Positions 49,993-56,703 of a stretch of DNA of 64,000 nt are shown in pieces. Numbering within the stretch: the stretch's first letter is position 1; each line of letters begins with the position of its first letter. The position numbers were made by a program, and so were the translations under genes. The stretch is taken from NCBI GenBank assembly GCA_036006425.1, contig DASYPQ010000011.1, forward strand, positions 124,001-188,000. Reading direction: 5' to 3'. This DNA comes from DASYPQ01 sp036006425. Its GTDB lineage: Bacteria; Planctomycetota; UBA1135; GCA-002686595. The notes under the pieces are model-generated. The model worked only from the letters and a program-made list of their open reading frames with translations, was not told the DNA's origin and did no database searches.

Positions 49993-50159
49993 GAATCTGG
50001 CCTGGTTGATTGTGCATGTCCGCATCCCAAGCCCTGAAGGCACGCGTACTTGGAGTGATTCTTCGCCCCCGGGCTTGGCCCGCGCTCCCGAACGGCCCGG
50101 AGTCCCTGTGCCGACAAGGAGTTGCGGCCACTCTCAGCACAATCAACCAGGCCAGATTC
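49993..50159 (+). repeat. Dispersed structured element, copy 2 (161-base core 49996-50156)
   Basis: Arms 49993-50015 and 50137-50159 are perfectly complementary over 23 bases (GAATCTGGCCTGGTTG... and its complement), enclosing 121 bases. The core has exactly the same length as copy 1 and the same box order and offsets (CTTGGAG box 54 bases and GGAGTTGC box about 122 bases from the core start). Compared with copy 1, one stem pair changes from A-T to G-C and another from T-G to T-A, so pairing is conserved while sequence is not. It lies between two divergent genes that both encode the shared C-terminal domain. Confidence 0.75.
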
Positions 50160-50599
50160 CACCGGGATCCTCACGTTCCTGCTCACGGCGCACGACTTCG
50201 CGACGCGCGGCCTCGGTGTGGGTACCCACGCGTCTTCTGCCGGTTCCTCTCTCGCGCGACGACGGGTTCGTGCCGCCGTACAACATCGGGCTGTCCGAGG
50301 GACTCGCATTCACCGTGATCCGGTGCCGCCGTCGCGCGCAACGCGCGGCGATGGAGAGCTTCATCCTCGCGAGACTTCCGAGGCGCGGTGCGCTGCGCAC
50401 GCTCCTCGTCGTCGGCAGCATCGTCGCGTGCCTGGAATGCGGCGGGCGCGGCGGAGTCGGGCCGCCCTCAGGGAATCGAGCTCGCTGCGCGACGGCAGCA
50501 TCGAGGGCGCGCGGTGACCTCGGATCCGGTGTAGTCAGGACCCAGCGGCAGGCCTAGGAGCGGCTTCCGGTCCGCCGTTGGCCTTCTTCGGAGATCCCC
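50160..50599. other. 440-base region without a well-supported gene
   Basis: This stretch between copy 2 of the structured element and the SBBP propeller gene is GC-rich, with no strong promoter, hairpin or RNA gene that I can see. The only candidate coding signal is the weak 68-residue frame at 50351-50557, listed separately. Confidence 0.5.
50351..50557 (+). CDS. Possible small lipoprotein (68 aa, weak)
   Basis: An ATG frame whose N-terminal half reads RRGALRTLLVVGSIVACLEC, compatible with a lipoprotein signal peptide ending in VAC. The rest is Arg/Gly/Ala-rich without fold character and may simply reflect GC-rich noise. There is no Shine-Dalgarno site. It lies on the same strand as the SBBP protein gene, 42 bases upstream. 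Confidence 0.2.
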   Translation: MESFILARLPRRGALRTLLVVGSIVACLECGGRGGVGPPSGNRARCATAASRARGDLGSGVVRTQRQA

Positions 50600-52396
50600 G
50601 TGCACCGAGCCCTTTTCGCGACTCTCTGTTTGTTTCCCTGCGTCGCTCCCTCCGCCCGCGCGCAGGTCCAGGAGCGCTGGCTCGACATCCGGAACGTCTC
50701 GCCGACCGGGCACGACGAGATCCGCGCCGTCGCCGTGGCTCCGTCCGGGAACGTGTACGCGACCGGGAGGACGGGTTCCCAGGATCTCCTTCTCATGAAG
50801 TACGGCCCGAACGGAGCGGTCCTCTGGACTCGCACGTACGACGCGGGGAATGGATTGGACAACGGCTTCGCGATCGCTCTCGACCCGACGACCGAGGCGA
50901 TTCACGTCGTCGGAAGAGGCGACGTCCAGTCGACTCACGCTCTCGCGCTCGACTACGACACCGCGGGAAACCTCCTGTGGTCCGCGACCTACGACGTCGG
51001 CCCGGGGACGTCGCAGTTCAGCGCGGCGCGGCTGAAGACGAACGGCAACCTCGTCGCGATCGGCTCCGGCCAAGAAGGCGTCATCGTCGTCGAGTACGAC
51101 CCGCAAGGGCACCAGCTCTGGCACACGGCCATCCGGGGCGGGGACTACGGCCACGACCTCGCGATCGACTCCGCGGACAACGTCTACGTCGTCGGAGCCT
51201 TCGACGAGAGCCAGTCGACGACTCATTTCGCCGTCGCCAAGGTCTCGCCGAGCGGAGAGCTTCTCTGGAAGCGGACGGTCACCGGCGGCGGAGGAGGGAT
51301 CGAAGCGTCCCTCGCGCTGCTGACCGACGCCGCGTCGGCGGTCTACGTCGCGGGTCGCATCAACGACGCGACGACCGGCGCGAACGGCGTCGTCGTCAAG
51401 ATGGACGGCGCGGGCAATGTGCTGTGGACGCGGACCCACCGCGGGACGCTCGCGAACGGCGGGGCCTACTCCGAATCCCTGCGCGCGCTCGCGTTCGCGC
51501 CGAACGGGAACGTCCGCGTCGCGGGCGAGACGTCGAACGTCGGCACGGAGAGCGACGTCTTCGCGGCCGAATACACGCCCGCGGGCTTCCTCGTCTGGGA
51601 AGACTCGTGGAACGGTCCGGACGACGAGAACGATCAGATCCTCGGCATGACGATCGAGCCGGACGGCTCGATGAAGGTGCTGGCGACGAGCGAAGGCGCG
51701 TCGGAGGTCTACGACCCCGCGGTCCTGCGCTGGAACGTCGACGGAAGCCTGCGCTGGTCTGCCGTGGAACATCTCGCGCCGCTCACGCGCTTCCATCTGC
51801 TCGTCGGAACCTCGGGCGCCGGCGGAACCAGCGTGTTCGGCGGGATGAGTCCGGCGCTCGTCGGCGTGCCGAGCGACACCGTGATCGTGGATCTCCGCGA
51901 TCAAGCCGTTCCCTACTGCTTCGGCGACGGGAGCGGCGCGCCGTGCCCGTGCGACAACCATGCGGTGCACGGAGAAGGACAAGGCTGCGTCAACTCGGCC
52001 GGCGCGGCCGCGCGACTCACGGATGCCGGACAGGCGTCGCTCGCTCACGACACGCTCGCGTTGACCTCGGCAGGGGAAGTCCCCGGCGCGATGTCGGCGC
52101 TCTTCCAGGGACGCGCGCGCACGGCGCCGGCAACGTTCGGAGACGGGCTCCTGTGCGTCGGCCAGAACGTCCTGCGGTTGTACCTGCAGGCCGCGCAAGG
52201 CGGCGTCGTCCAGGTGCCGAGCGTCGGCGCGCCGGCGATCAGCGCGCGCTCGGCGGTACTCGGTGACCCGATCGCGCCCGGTGCGGCGCGCTACTATCAG
52301 ATGTACTACCGGGACGGCGTCTCGATCGCCTGCCCGCCGCCGCACGGCGGTGCATTCAACCTGTCGAGCGGATTGGCCGTGGTGTGGGAACAATGA
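50600..52396 (+). CDS. Secreted SBBP-type beta-propeller protein with cysteine-rich C-terminal domain
   Basis: A 598-residue exported protein starting at GTG with GGAG seven bases upstream. The signal peptide is MHRALFATLCLFPCVAPSARA. About nine repeats of 45-50 residues with D--GNVYV-G and GNLLW--TYD-type motifs (for example APSGNVYATGRTGSQDLLLM, DSADNVYVVGAFDESQSTTH) form an SBBP-like beta-propeller. From about residue 439 the C-terminus (YCFGDGSGAPCPCDN, GQGCVNS, FGDGLLC, YYQMYYRD, FNLSSGLAVVW) is the domain shared with the two neighbouring secreted proteins. Surface attachment or secretion through this domain is inferred. Confidence 0.85.
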   Translation: MHRALFATLCLFPCVAPSARAQVQERWLDIRNVSPTGHDEIRAVAVAPSGNVYATGRTGSQDLLLMKYGPNGAVLWTRTYDAGNGLDNGFAIALDPTTEAIHVVGRGDVQSTHALALDYDTAGNLLWSATYDVGPGTSQFSAARLKTNGNLVAIGSGQEGVIVVEYDPQGHQLWHTAIRGGDYGHDLAIDSADNVYVVGAFDESQSTTHFAVAKVSPSGELLWKRTVTGGGGGIEASLALLTDAASAVYVAGRINDATTGANGVVVKMDGAGNVLWTRTHRGTLANGGAYSESLRALAFAPNGNVRVAGETSNVGTESDVFAAEYTPAGFLVWEDSWNGPDDENDQILGMTIEPDGSMKVLATSEGASEVYDPAVLRWNVDGSLRWSAVEHLAPLTRFHLLVGTSGAGGTSVFGGMSPALVGVPSDTVIVDLRDQAVPYCFGDGSGAPCPCDNHAVHGEGQGCVNSAGAAARLTDAGQASLAHDTLALTSAGEVPGAMSALFQGRARTAPATFGDGLLCVGQNVLRLYLQAAQGGVVQVPSVGAPAISARSAVLGDPIAPGAARYYQMYYRDGVSIACPPPHGGAFNLSSGLAVVWEQ

Positions 52397-52476
52397 GCCC
52401 GGACGGCGGCTGACTCGACGATCTGCGGGAAGAGGGCGAACAACCCGGGCCTCGCGCGCGTCCATAGCGGCAGCCC

Positions 52477-52665
52477 ATGAGCGTCCAAGACGAAGCTCGG
52501 TACGTCTGCCCCGCGTGCGGCGAAGAGATCTCCGTCCCGATCGACGTGGACGAGGGGAGCCGCCAGTCGTACGTCGAGGACTGCCCGGTCTGTTGTTCCC
52601 CGGTCGTGCTCCGGGTGCAGATGGAGACGGACGGGGACATCCGGATCGACGCGGACGCCGAGTAG
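52477..52665 (+). CDS. CPXCG-motif cysteine-rich small protein
   Basis: A 62-residue protein with two zinc-binding knuckles, CPACGEE near residue 11 and CPVCCSP near residue 36. The acidic segment IDVDEGSRQSYVEDC lies between them and an acidic tail (DGDIRIDADAE) follows. This is the CPXCG-motif cysteine-rich protein family, a zinc-ribbon of unknown role found in many bacteria. It is full length, without a signal peptide. No clear ribosome site; the upstream CATAGC is a poor -10. Confidence 0.85.
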   Translation: MSVQDEARYVCPACGEEISVPIDVDEGSRQSYVEDCPVCCSPVVLRVQMETDGDIRIDADAE

Positions 52666-52821
52666 CCGGCGTCTGGACTCCGCGATCCAACCGGGTGACA
52701 ATGACGCGTCGGCCCCGATGCATTCTTCGGGCCACGAGTCCTTTCGGTTCCCCCGCGGAACCCAGGCGGTCTTCCCGACGCCGGCGATTCACTGCACTCG
52801 CAATCGGCCACCTACAATCGA

Positions 52822-53301
52822 ATGAAGACCAAGAACAACGCCTCCAGTCCGAAGACCCGCATTCGTCGCACCGAGGATCAGCTCATCGCGGATCTCGAGG
52901 CCAAGATCGAACATCTCAAGGTGCGCGTCGCGGCGAAGGCCGCGAAGAAGGATCCGACCCTGCGCCACGTCTCCAAGGCGATCAAATCGATCGACGCGGC
53001 TCTCGACGCGACCGGAGACGCGGCCACGCGAACCGCGCTGCAGGAGGCGCGCGTGACGCTCACCGCGTGCCTGGGACTGAACGGAGTCATCGCTCCCCAG
53101 GGCGGACGATCCGCAAGGCGCGTCGACGGAGCGGCGCTCCTCGATTTCGTCCGGAGCAATCCGGGACAGCGCGGCGAGCACATCGCTGCCGCTCTCGACA
53201 CCGACACGAAGGCCCTCCGCGCGCCGATGAAGCGCCTGATCGAGGAAAGGAAGATCCGGACGAAGGGCGAGCGACGCGGAATGCAGTACTTCGTCGTCTG
53301 A
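52822..53301 (+). CDS. Winged-helix DNA-binding-like protein with basic coiled N-terminus
   Basis: A 159-residue protein. Residues 1-75 are highly charged and helical (RRTEDQLIADLEAKIEHLKV, RVAAKAAKKD), and a second helical segment follows. The C-terminal 60 residues (GAALLDFVRSNPGQRGEHIA ... KALRAPMKRLIEERKIRTKG ... MQYFVV) match a winged helix of the kind that reads DNA after an LTxxGQRxEEI-type turn. No effector domain is present, so it may be a small chromatin-type or regulatory protein. The TACAAT just upstream is too close to the ATG for normal spacing. Confidence 0.7.
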   Translation: MKTKNNASSPKTRIRRTEDQLIADLEAKIEHLKVRVAAKAAKKDPTLRHVSKAIKSIDAALDATGDAATRTALQEARVTLTACLGLNGVIAPQGGRSARRVDGAALLDFVRSNPGQRGEHIAAALDTDTKALRAPMKRLIEERKIRTKGERRGMQYFVV

Positions 53302-53409
53302 ACCACGCGCCACCTCCCCGGGATCCGGCGGTGGCGGTATGCTCGTTCGATCGGCCGGCATCGAGCCGGAACGCCCTTCGAGTGTCGGCAATCAGGAGAG
53401 CGAACGATC

Positions 53410-54810
53410 ATGTCCATTGACCTTGGGGTTCTGCGTGCGTCGGCGCTCGGATTCGTCGTCGCATGGGCGGCGCCCGCGGGCGCGCAGGGTCTGCCCGGCC
53501 AGGCGATGCTCGGACGGCAGCTCTTCTTCGACACGACGCTGTCGACTCCGCCGGGGCAGGCGTGCTCGAGCTGCCACGATCCCGCGACCGGATTCAGGAT
53601 CCCCGACTCGCGCGTGAACCTGAACTACGGAGTCGCGGTAGGGGCGCTCCCGCGGCGCGTCACGAACCGGTCCGCACCCACGATCGCGTACGCGGCATTC
53701 CTCCCGGAGGGTCCTCCGAGCGCCCACTTCCAGGTGCGGTCGAACCGGAAGTCGATGGGCGAGCTCCTGTTCATCGGCGGATTGTTCTGGGACGGACGCG
53801 CGCGCAATCTCGAGGAGCAGGCGACGTTCCCGTTCCAGAACCCCAACGAGATGAACGACCTCGTCCACAACGTGGGCAGTCCGGAGCTCGTCGTGGAGAA
53901 GGTGAGGAACAGCGCGTACACGGACCTGTTCCGGCGCGTCTACGGCGCGAACGTCTTCGATCAGCCGACGCACGCGGTCTTCGCGGACATCGTGCAGGCG
54001 ATCGGCGCCTACGAACGCAGCCCCGAGGTGTCACCCTTCACCTCGAAGTTCGACGCGTACCGCAGGCGCCAGACGCGGCTGACACAGGACGAGCTCGACG
54101 GCATGCGCCTGATGACCGGGACCTGGAACGGGTTGACGGTCGGCCTGCCCTACACGAAGAACGCCCAGTGCATCGTGTGCCACGGGATCGAGGACCACCT
54201 CGCGGACGGCAACTCGATGTGGACGTTCTCCTGCTACACGAACATCGGTGTGCCGAAGAACCCGGACAATCCGTTCTACGCGCAGACCGATTCGGTCACG
54301 AACCCCGTCGGGTACAACCCGTACGGCGACGACTACGTCGACTTCGGTCTCGGCGAGATCATCTACCCGATCAACGGGCTCCCGCGAGGCAACCGCGGGC
54401 CCCGAAGCAACGGCCACGGCGACTTCCTCGCGATCAACGGCGGGTTCAAGGTCCCGACGCTGCGCAACGTCGACAAGCGTCCGCACCCCGGCTTCGTCAA
54501 GGCGTACATGCACAACGGCGTGTTCAAGAGCCTCAAGGAAGTGGTCCACTTCTACAACACGCGCAATCTGACGACCGTCCCGGGCGAGGTCATCGACTTC
54601 ACGCAGGACGATCCGTACGCGCACCTCCAAGGGCAGCCTCTTTGGCCGCGTCCGGAAGTGATCTCGCCGCAGGCGCTGCTGAATCCAACCGGCATTCCCG
54701 GTCAGGACGGCGGCGAGGTCGGCAATCTCGGCCTGACCGACCTGGAGGAAGACCACATCGTGGCGTTCCTGAAGGCGCTCACGGACGGATTCGTGCCCGA
54801 GGGACCCTGA
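53410..54810 (+). CDS. Periplasmic dihaem cytochrome c peroxidase (MauG family)
   Basis: A 466-residue exported enzyme with two c-type haem sites, CSSCH (residues 52-56) and CIVCH (about 255). Family blocks: LGRQLFFDTTLS, FWDGRARNLEEQA, VPTLRNVDKRPHPGFVKAYM followed by HNGVFKSLKEVVHFYN, where the Met/His region supplies the axial ligand. It reduces hydrogen peroxide using electrons from a small cytochrome, or carries out MauG-like oxidation. The signal peptide is LRASALGFVVAWAAPAGAQ. A strong hairpin terminator follows 33 bases after the stop. It is larger than classic CCP (about 330-350 residues), with an insertion before the second half. Confidence 0.9.
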   Translation: MSIDLGVLRASALGFVVAWAAPAGAQGLPGQAMLGRQLFFDTTLSTPPGQACSSCHDPATGFRIPDSRVNLNYGVAVGALPRRVTNRSAPTIAYAAFLPEGPPSAHFQVRSNRKSMGELLFIGGLFWDGRARNLEEQATFPFQNPNEMNDLVHNVGSPELVVEKVRNSAYTDLFRRVYGANVFDQPTHAVFADIVQAIGAYERSPEVSPFTSKFDAYRRRQTRLTQDELDGMRLMTGTWNGLTVGLPYTKNAQCIVCHGIEDHLADGNSMWTFSCYTNIGVPKNPDNPFYAQTDSVTNPVGYNPYGDDYVDFGLGEIIYPINGLPRGNRGPRSNGHGDFLAINGGFKVPTLRNVDKRPHPGFVKAYMHNGVFKSLKEVVHFYNTRNLTTVPGEVIDFTQDDPYAHLQGQPLWPRPEVISPQALLNPTGIPGQDGGEVGNLGLTDLEEDHIVAFLKALTDGFVPEGP

Positions 54811-54843
54811 GCGCCCGAGGGGAGTGAGAATGGGGGGGAAGGG

Positions 54844-54884
54844 ATGCGCCCCTTGCGTCGAGGGGAGTGACGCAAGGGGCGCAT
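54844..54884. terminator. 16-bp-stem hairpin terminator between convergent genes
   Basis: ATGCGCCCCTTGCGTC and GACGCAAGGGGCGCAT pair perfectly over 16 bases around a nine-base loop. The hairpin lies between the ends of the peroxidase gene and the convergent glycine-zipper gene, so it can stop transcription from both sides. There is no T run. CGAGGGGAGTGA, which spans the loop (54859-54870), also occurs as an exact direct repeat at 54816-54827. Confidence 0.8.
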
Positions 54885-54906
54885 GAAGAGGCCGCGCTGA
54901 GGGGTG

Positions 54907-55473
54907 TCAGGACGTGGGATCCCGACGGGTGATCGGCCTCTTCATCTTCGCGGGCTCGGGAACGGACGCTTCGCCGGACGTCGCGATGTCTTCGCCGCCG
55001 TCGCGCTCGAAGATCTCCTTCGCCGTCTTCGCCTGGTCCGAATTCTCGGTGTGCACCGAGACGAGAACGTTCCCGCCCTTGATCTTGCCTTCGTAGCGCT
55101 TCGCCTCGAACTCGGGCACGCCGAGGCCGACGAGCGCGCCGGTCACTCCGCCGACCGCCGCGCCGACGGCCGCGCCGCTGAGCGCGGCCATGATCGGACC
55201 GGCAGCGATGAACGGGCCGAGGCCCGGGATCGCGAGCGTGCCGATGCCGGCGAGCAACCCGAGCGTTCCGCCGATCGCGCCGCCCGCGCTGACGCCCGCG
55301 GTCGCTCCCTCCGGAGCCTTCGTACTGCGTTCGTGCGCGAAGTCGTGGGTGCCGTCGCGGTCCGGCATGAGGAGGGAGATGTCGTCTTCCGTGAATCCCG
55401 CGGCTTCGAGATCCGTGACGATCCGGGAAGCACTCACGTAGTCGCGCACGATGCAGAACACCGACTTGGCCAT
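54907..55473 (-). CDS. Glycine-zipper general-stress-type membrane protein
   Basis: A 188-residue protein. Residues 1-50 (MAKSVFCIVRDYVSASRIVT ... AGFTEDDISLLMPD) form the alpha/beta domain seen at the start of general-stress and low-temperature-induced proteins (DUF1269/YsnF-like). Residues about 58-120 are a Gly/Ala-rich glycine-zipper membrane segment (GGTLGLLAGIGTLAIPGLGP). A second alpha/beta half (ALVGLGVPEFEAKRYEGKIK, GGNVLVSVHTEN) follows, and then a short charged tail. It lies 34 bases upstream of nothing but converges with the peroxidase gene; the BON lipoprotein gene is 34 bases before it on the same strand, so the two may be an operon. Confidence 0.8.
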   Translation of the reverse strand: MAKSVFCIVRDYVSASRIVTDLEAAGFTEDDISLLMPDRDGTHDFAHERSTKAPEGATAGVSAGGAIGGTLGLLAGIGTLAIPGLGPFIAAGPIMAALSGAAVGAAVGGVTGALVGLGVPEFEAKRYEGKIKGGNVLVSVHTENSDQAKTAKEIFERDGGEDIATSGEASVPEPAKMKRPITRRDPTS

Positions 55474-55507
55474 GGCTCATCCATCCTTTCGAACGCGGCG
55501 AGCGCGT

Positions 55508-55873
55508 TCAGTTCGACTTGACCTCGAGCTGGTCGTCGCACTCGGCGACTCCGGCCAGCGCCTTGACCTTGGACTCGATCGAAGCCTTCTCCGCCTGGCT
55601 CTCGACGACTCCGCGCAGCGTCACTTTTCCGTCGCGTGAGACCACCTTGACGTTCTTCGCGTTCAGCGAGAGCGACGCGTCCTCCATCAGGCTCTGGCGC
55701 ACGGCCTGCGTCAGGGCGCGATCCTCGGAGCTCTCCGATTGATCGATGGGCGTCACGGACGCCCCGGAGCGATCGCGGGAGTTCATCTTCGTGTTGTCGG
55801 CAGCCTGAACGGACTTGTCCTGTCCGCAACCGCCGAGGAGCGCCAGGGAAGCGAGGAAGAGAATCTGCTTCAT
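55508..55873 (-). CDS. BON-domain lipoprotein
   Basis: A 121-residue lipoprotein (signal peptide MKQILFLASLALLGGC, lipobox LGGC) with a single BON domain in the C-terminal 70 residues: ALTQAVRQSLMEDASLSLNA, NVKVVSRDGKVTLRGVVES and IESKVKALAGVAECDDQLEV. BON domains bind phospholipids and hold envelope proteins such as OsmY at the membrane during stress. The gene lies immediately upstream of the glycine-zipper protein gene on the reverse strand, 34 bases apart, which suggests joint stress regulation. Confidence 0.9.
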   Translation of the reverse strand: MKQILFLASLALLGGCGQDKSVQAADNTKMNSRDRSGASVTPIDQSESSEDRALTQAVRQSLMEDASLSLNAKNVKVVSRDGKVTLRGVVESQAEKASIESKVKALAGVAECDDQLEVKSN

Positions 55874-56031
55874 GCGCGCCACTTCGCACCTTCCGTGCCA
55901 GTGCGCCCTCGTGGGCACTCCCGTTGCCACGCGCGCGGTGTGCACGCAGAGATGTCGCGTCCGCAATCGGAGGCGGCGCTCACTCGGTGCAGTTTGAAGA
56001 ATTTCCATCCCCCCACGAAGGAGACCTCGAC

Positions 56032-56232
56032 ATGGCACGGTACGGAGAGAAGGCGTCGGCAAAAGTCGAAAAGGTGATGCGCGAGCGGAAGCACGGCACG
56101 CTTCGATCCAGCTCGGGTCAGAAAGTGACGAGCCGCAAGCAGGCGATCGCGATCGGGTTGTCGGAAGCACGGCGCGCGGGCGCGAAAGTGCCGAAGAAAA
56201 GCGCCAGTTCGCGCCGCAGCAGGAGCCGCTGA
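56032..56232 (+). CDS. DUF6496-type small basic protein
   Basis: A 66-residue, strongly basic protein: MARYGEKASAKVEKVMRERK, then HGTLRSSSGQKVTSRKQAIA and IGLSEARRAGAKVPKK, ending in a Ser/Arg tail. The middle matches the short DUF6496 family (KV--VM-E-K-GTL-S-SGKKVTSRKQAIAIGLSEAR). Basic charge suggests binding to nucleic acid, but no function is established. AAGGAG lies nine bases before the ATG. A ferritin-like gene follows after 53 bases. Confidence 0.85.
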   Translation: MARYGEKASAKVEKVMRERKHGTLRSSSGQKVTSRKQAIAIGLSEARRAGAKVPKKSASSRRSRSR

Positions 56233-56285
56233 CCGGGCGTGGTACGGCTTTTGTCCAGGGGGCGCCCAACCCAGGAGGTTCCCCC

Positions 56286-56678
56286 ATGTACACGGCTCGA
56301 TTCTGTGGCGATCGAAGTGTGAGAGACGTGCTCCTCGAGGCACTCGAGACGGAGCTCGGCAACGCGCAGGTCTACTCGACTGCAGTGCAGTGCGCGATCG
56401 ACGCGGACCTGCGCGAGGACTGGGAGGACCATCTCGAGCGCACGCAGCAGCACGTCTCGGTGCTCCGCGCCGTGCTCGCCGGCGCGCAGATCGAGGAGGA
56501 CCAGGACACACCGCGCCGCACCGCGGTCAAGCGCCTCGATCGATCCCTCGTGCGCACGATGATCAAAGCGAAGGAGAACGCCGACCCTGCCGCGGCCGAG
56601 CTCGTGGCGTCGGAATGTGTCGTCCTGGCGGAGATCAGCGCGGCGGATGCCCGGCGTGCGCGCGCGGAGGTTCTCTAG
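56286..56678 (+). CDS. Small helical protein, possibly ferritin-like
   Basis: A 130-residue all-helical protein with an AGGAGG ribosome site. The first helix pair (VLLEALETELGNAQVYSTAV ... LREDWEDHLERTQQHVSVLR) carries a Glu and an ExxH-like arrangement (EDHLERTQQH), which recalls a ferritin/rubrerythrin di-iron half-site. The second half (KENADPAAAELVASECVVLA) is helical with one Cys. The neighbouring DUF6496 and BON genes fit a stress set. The assignment to ferritin-like proteins is tentative; metal binding is inferred from a short pattern only. Confidence 0.6.
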   Translation: MYTARFCGDRSVRDVLLEALETELGNAQVYSTAVQCAIDADLREDWEDHLERTQQHVSVLRAVLAGAQIEEDQDTPRRTAVKRLDRSLVRTMIKAKENADPAAAELVASECVVLAEISAADARRARAEVL

Positions 56679-56703
56679 TGGTCGGCGTCGGTGGGAGACC
56701 GTG

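Noticed and set aside
49993..50159. Integron attC site
   Set aside because: The length and inverted ends suggested it, but the core motifs are in the wrong orientation (GTTG... at the 5' side and ...CAAC at the 3' side), they do not fit RYYYAAC/GTTRRRY, and no integrase or cassette array is present.
52813..52818. TACAAT as the promoter of the winged-helix gene
   Set aside because: Its sequence is good, but it ends only three bases before the ATG, so normal spacing would start the RNA inside the gene. No alternative start codon follows soon enough.
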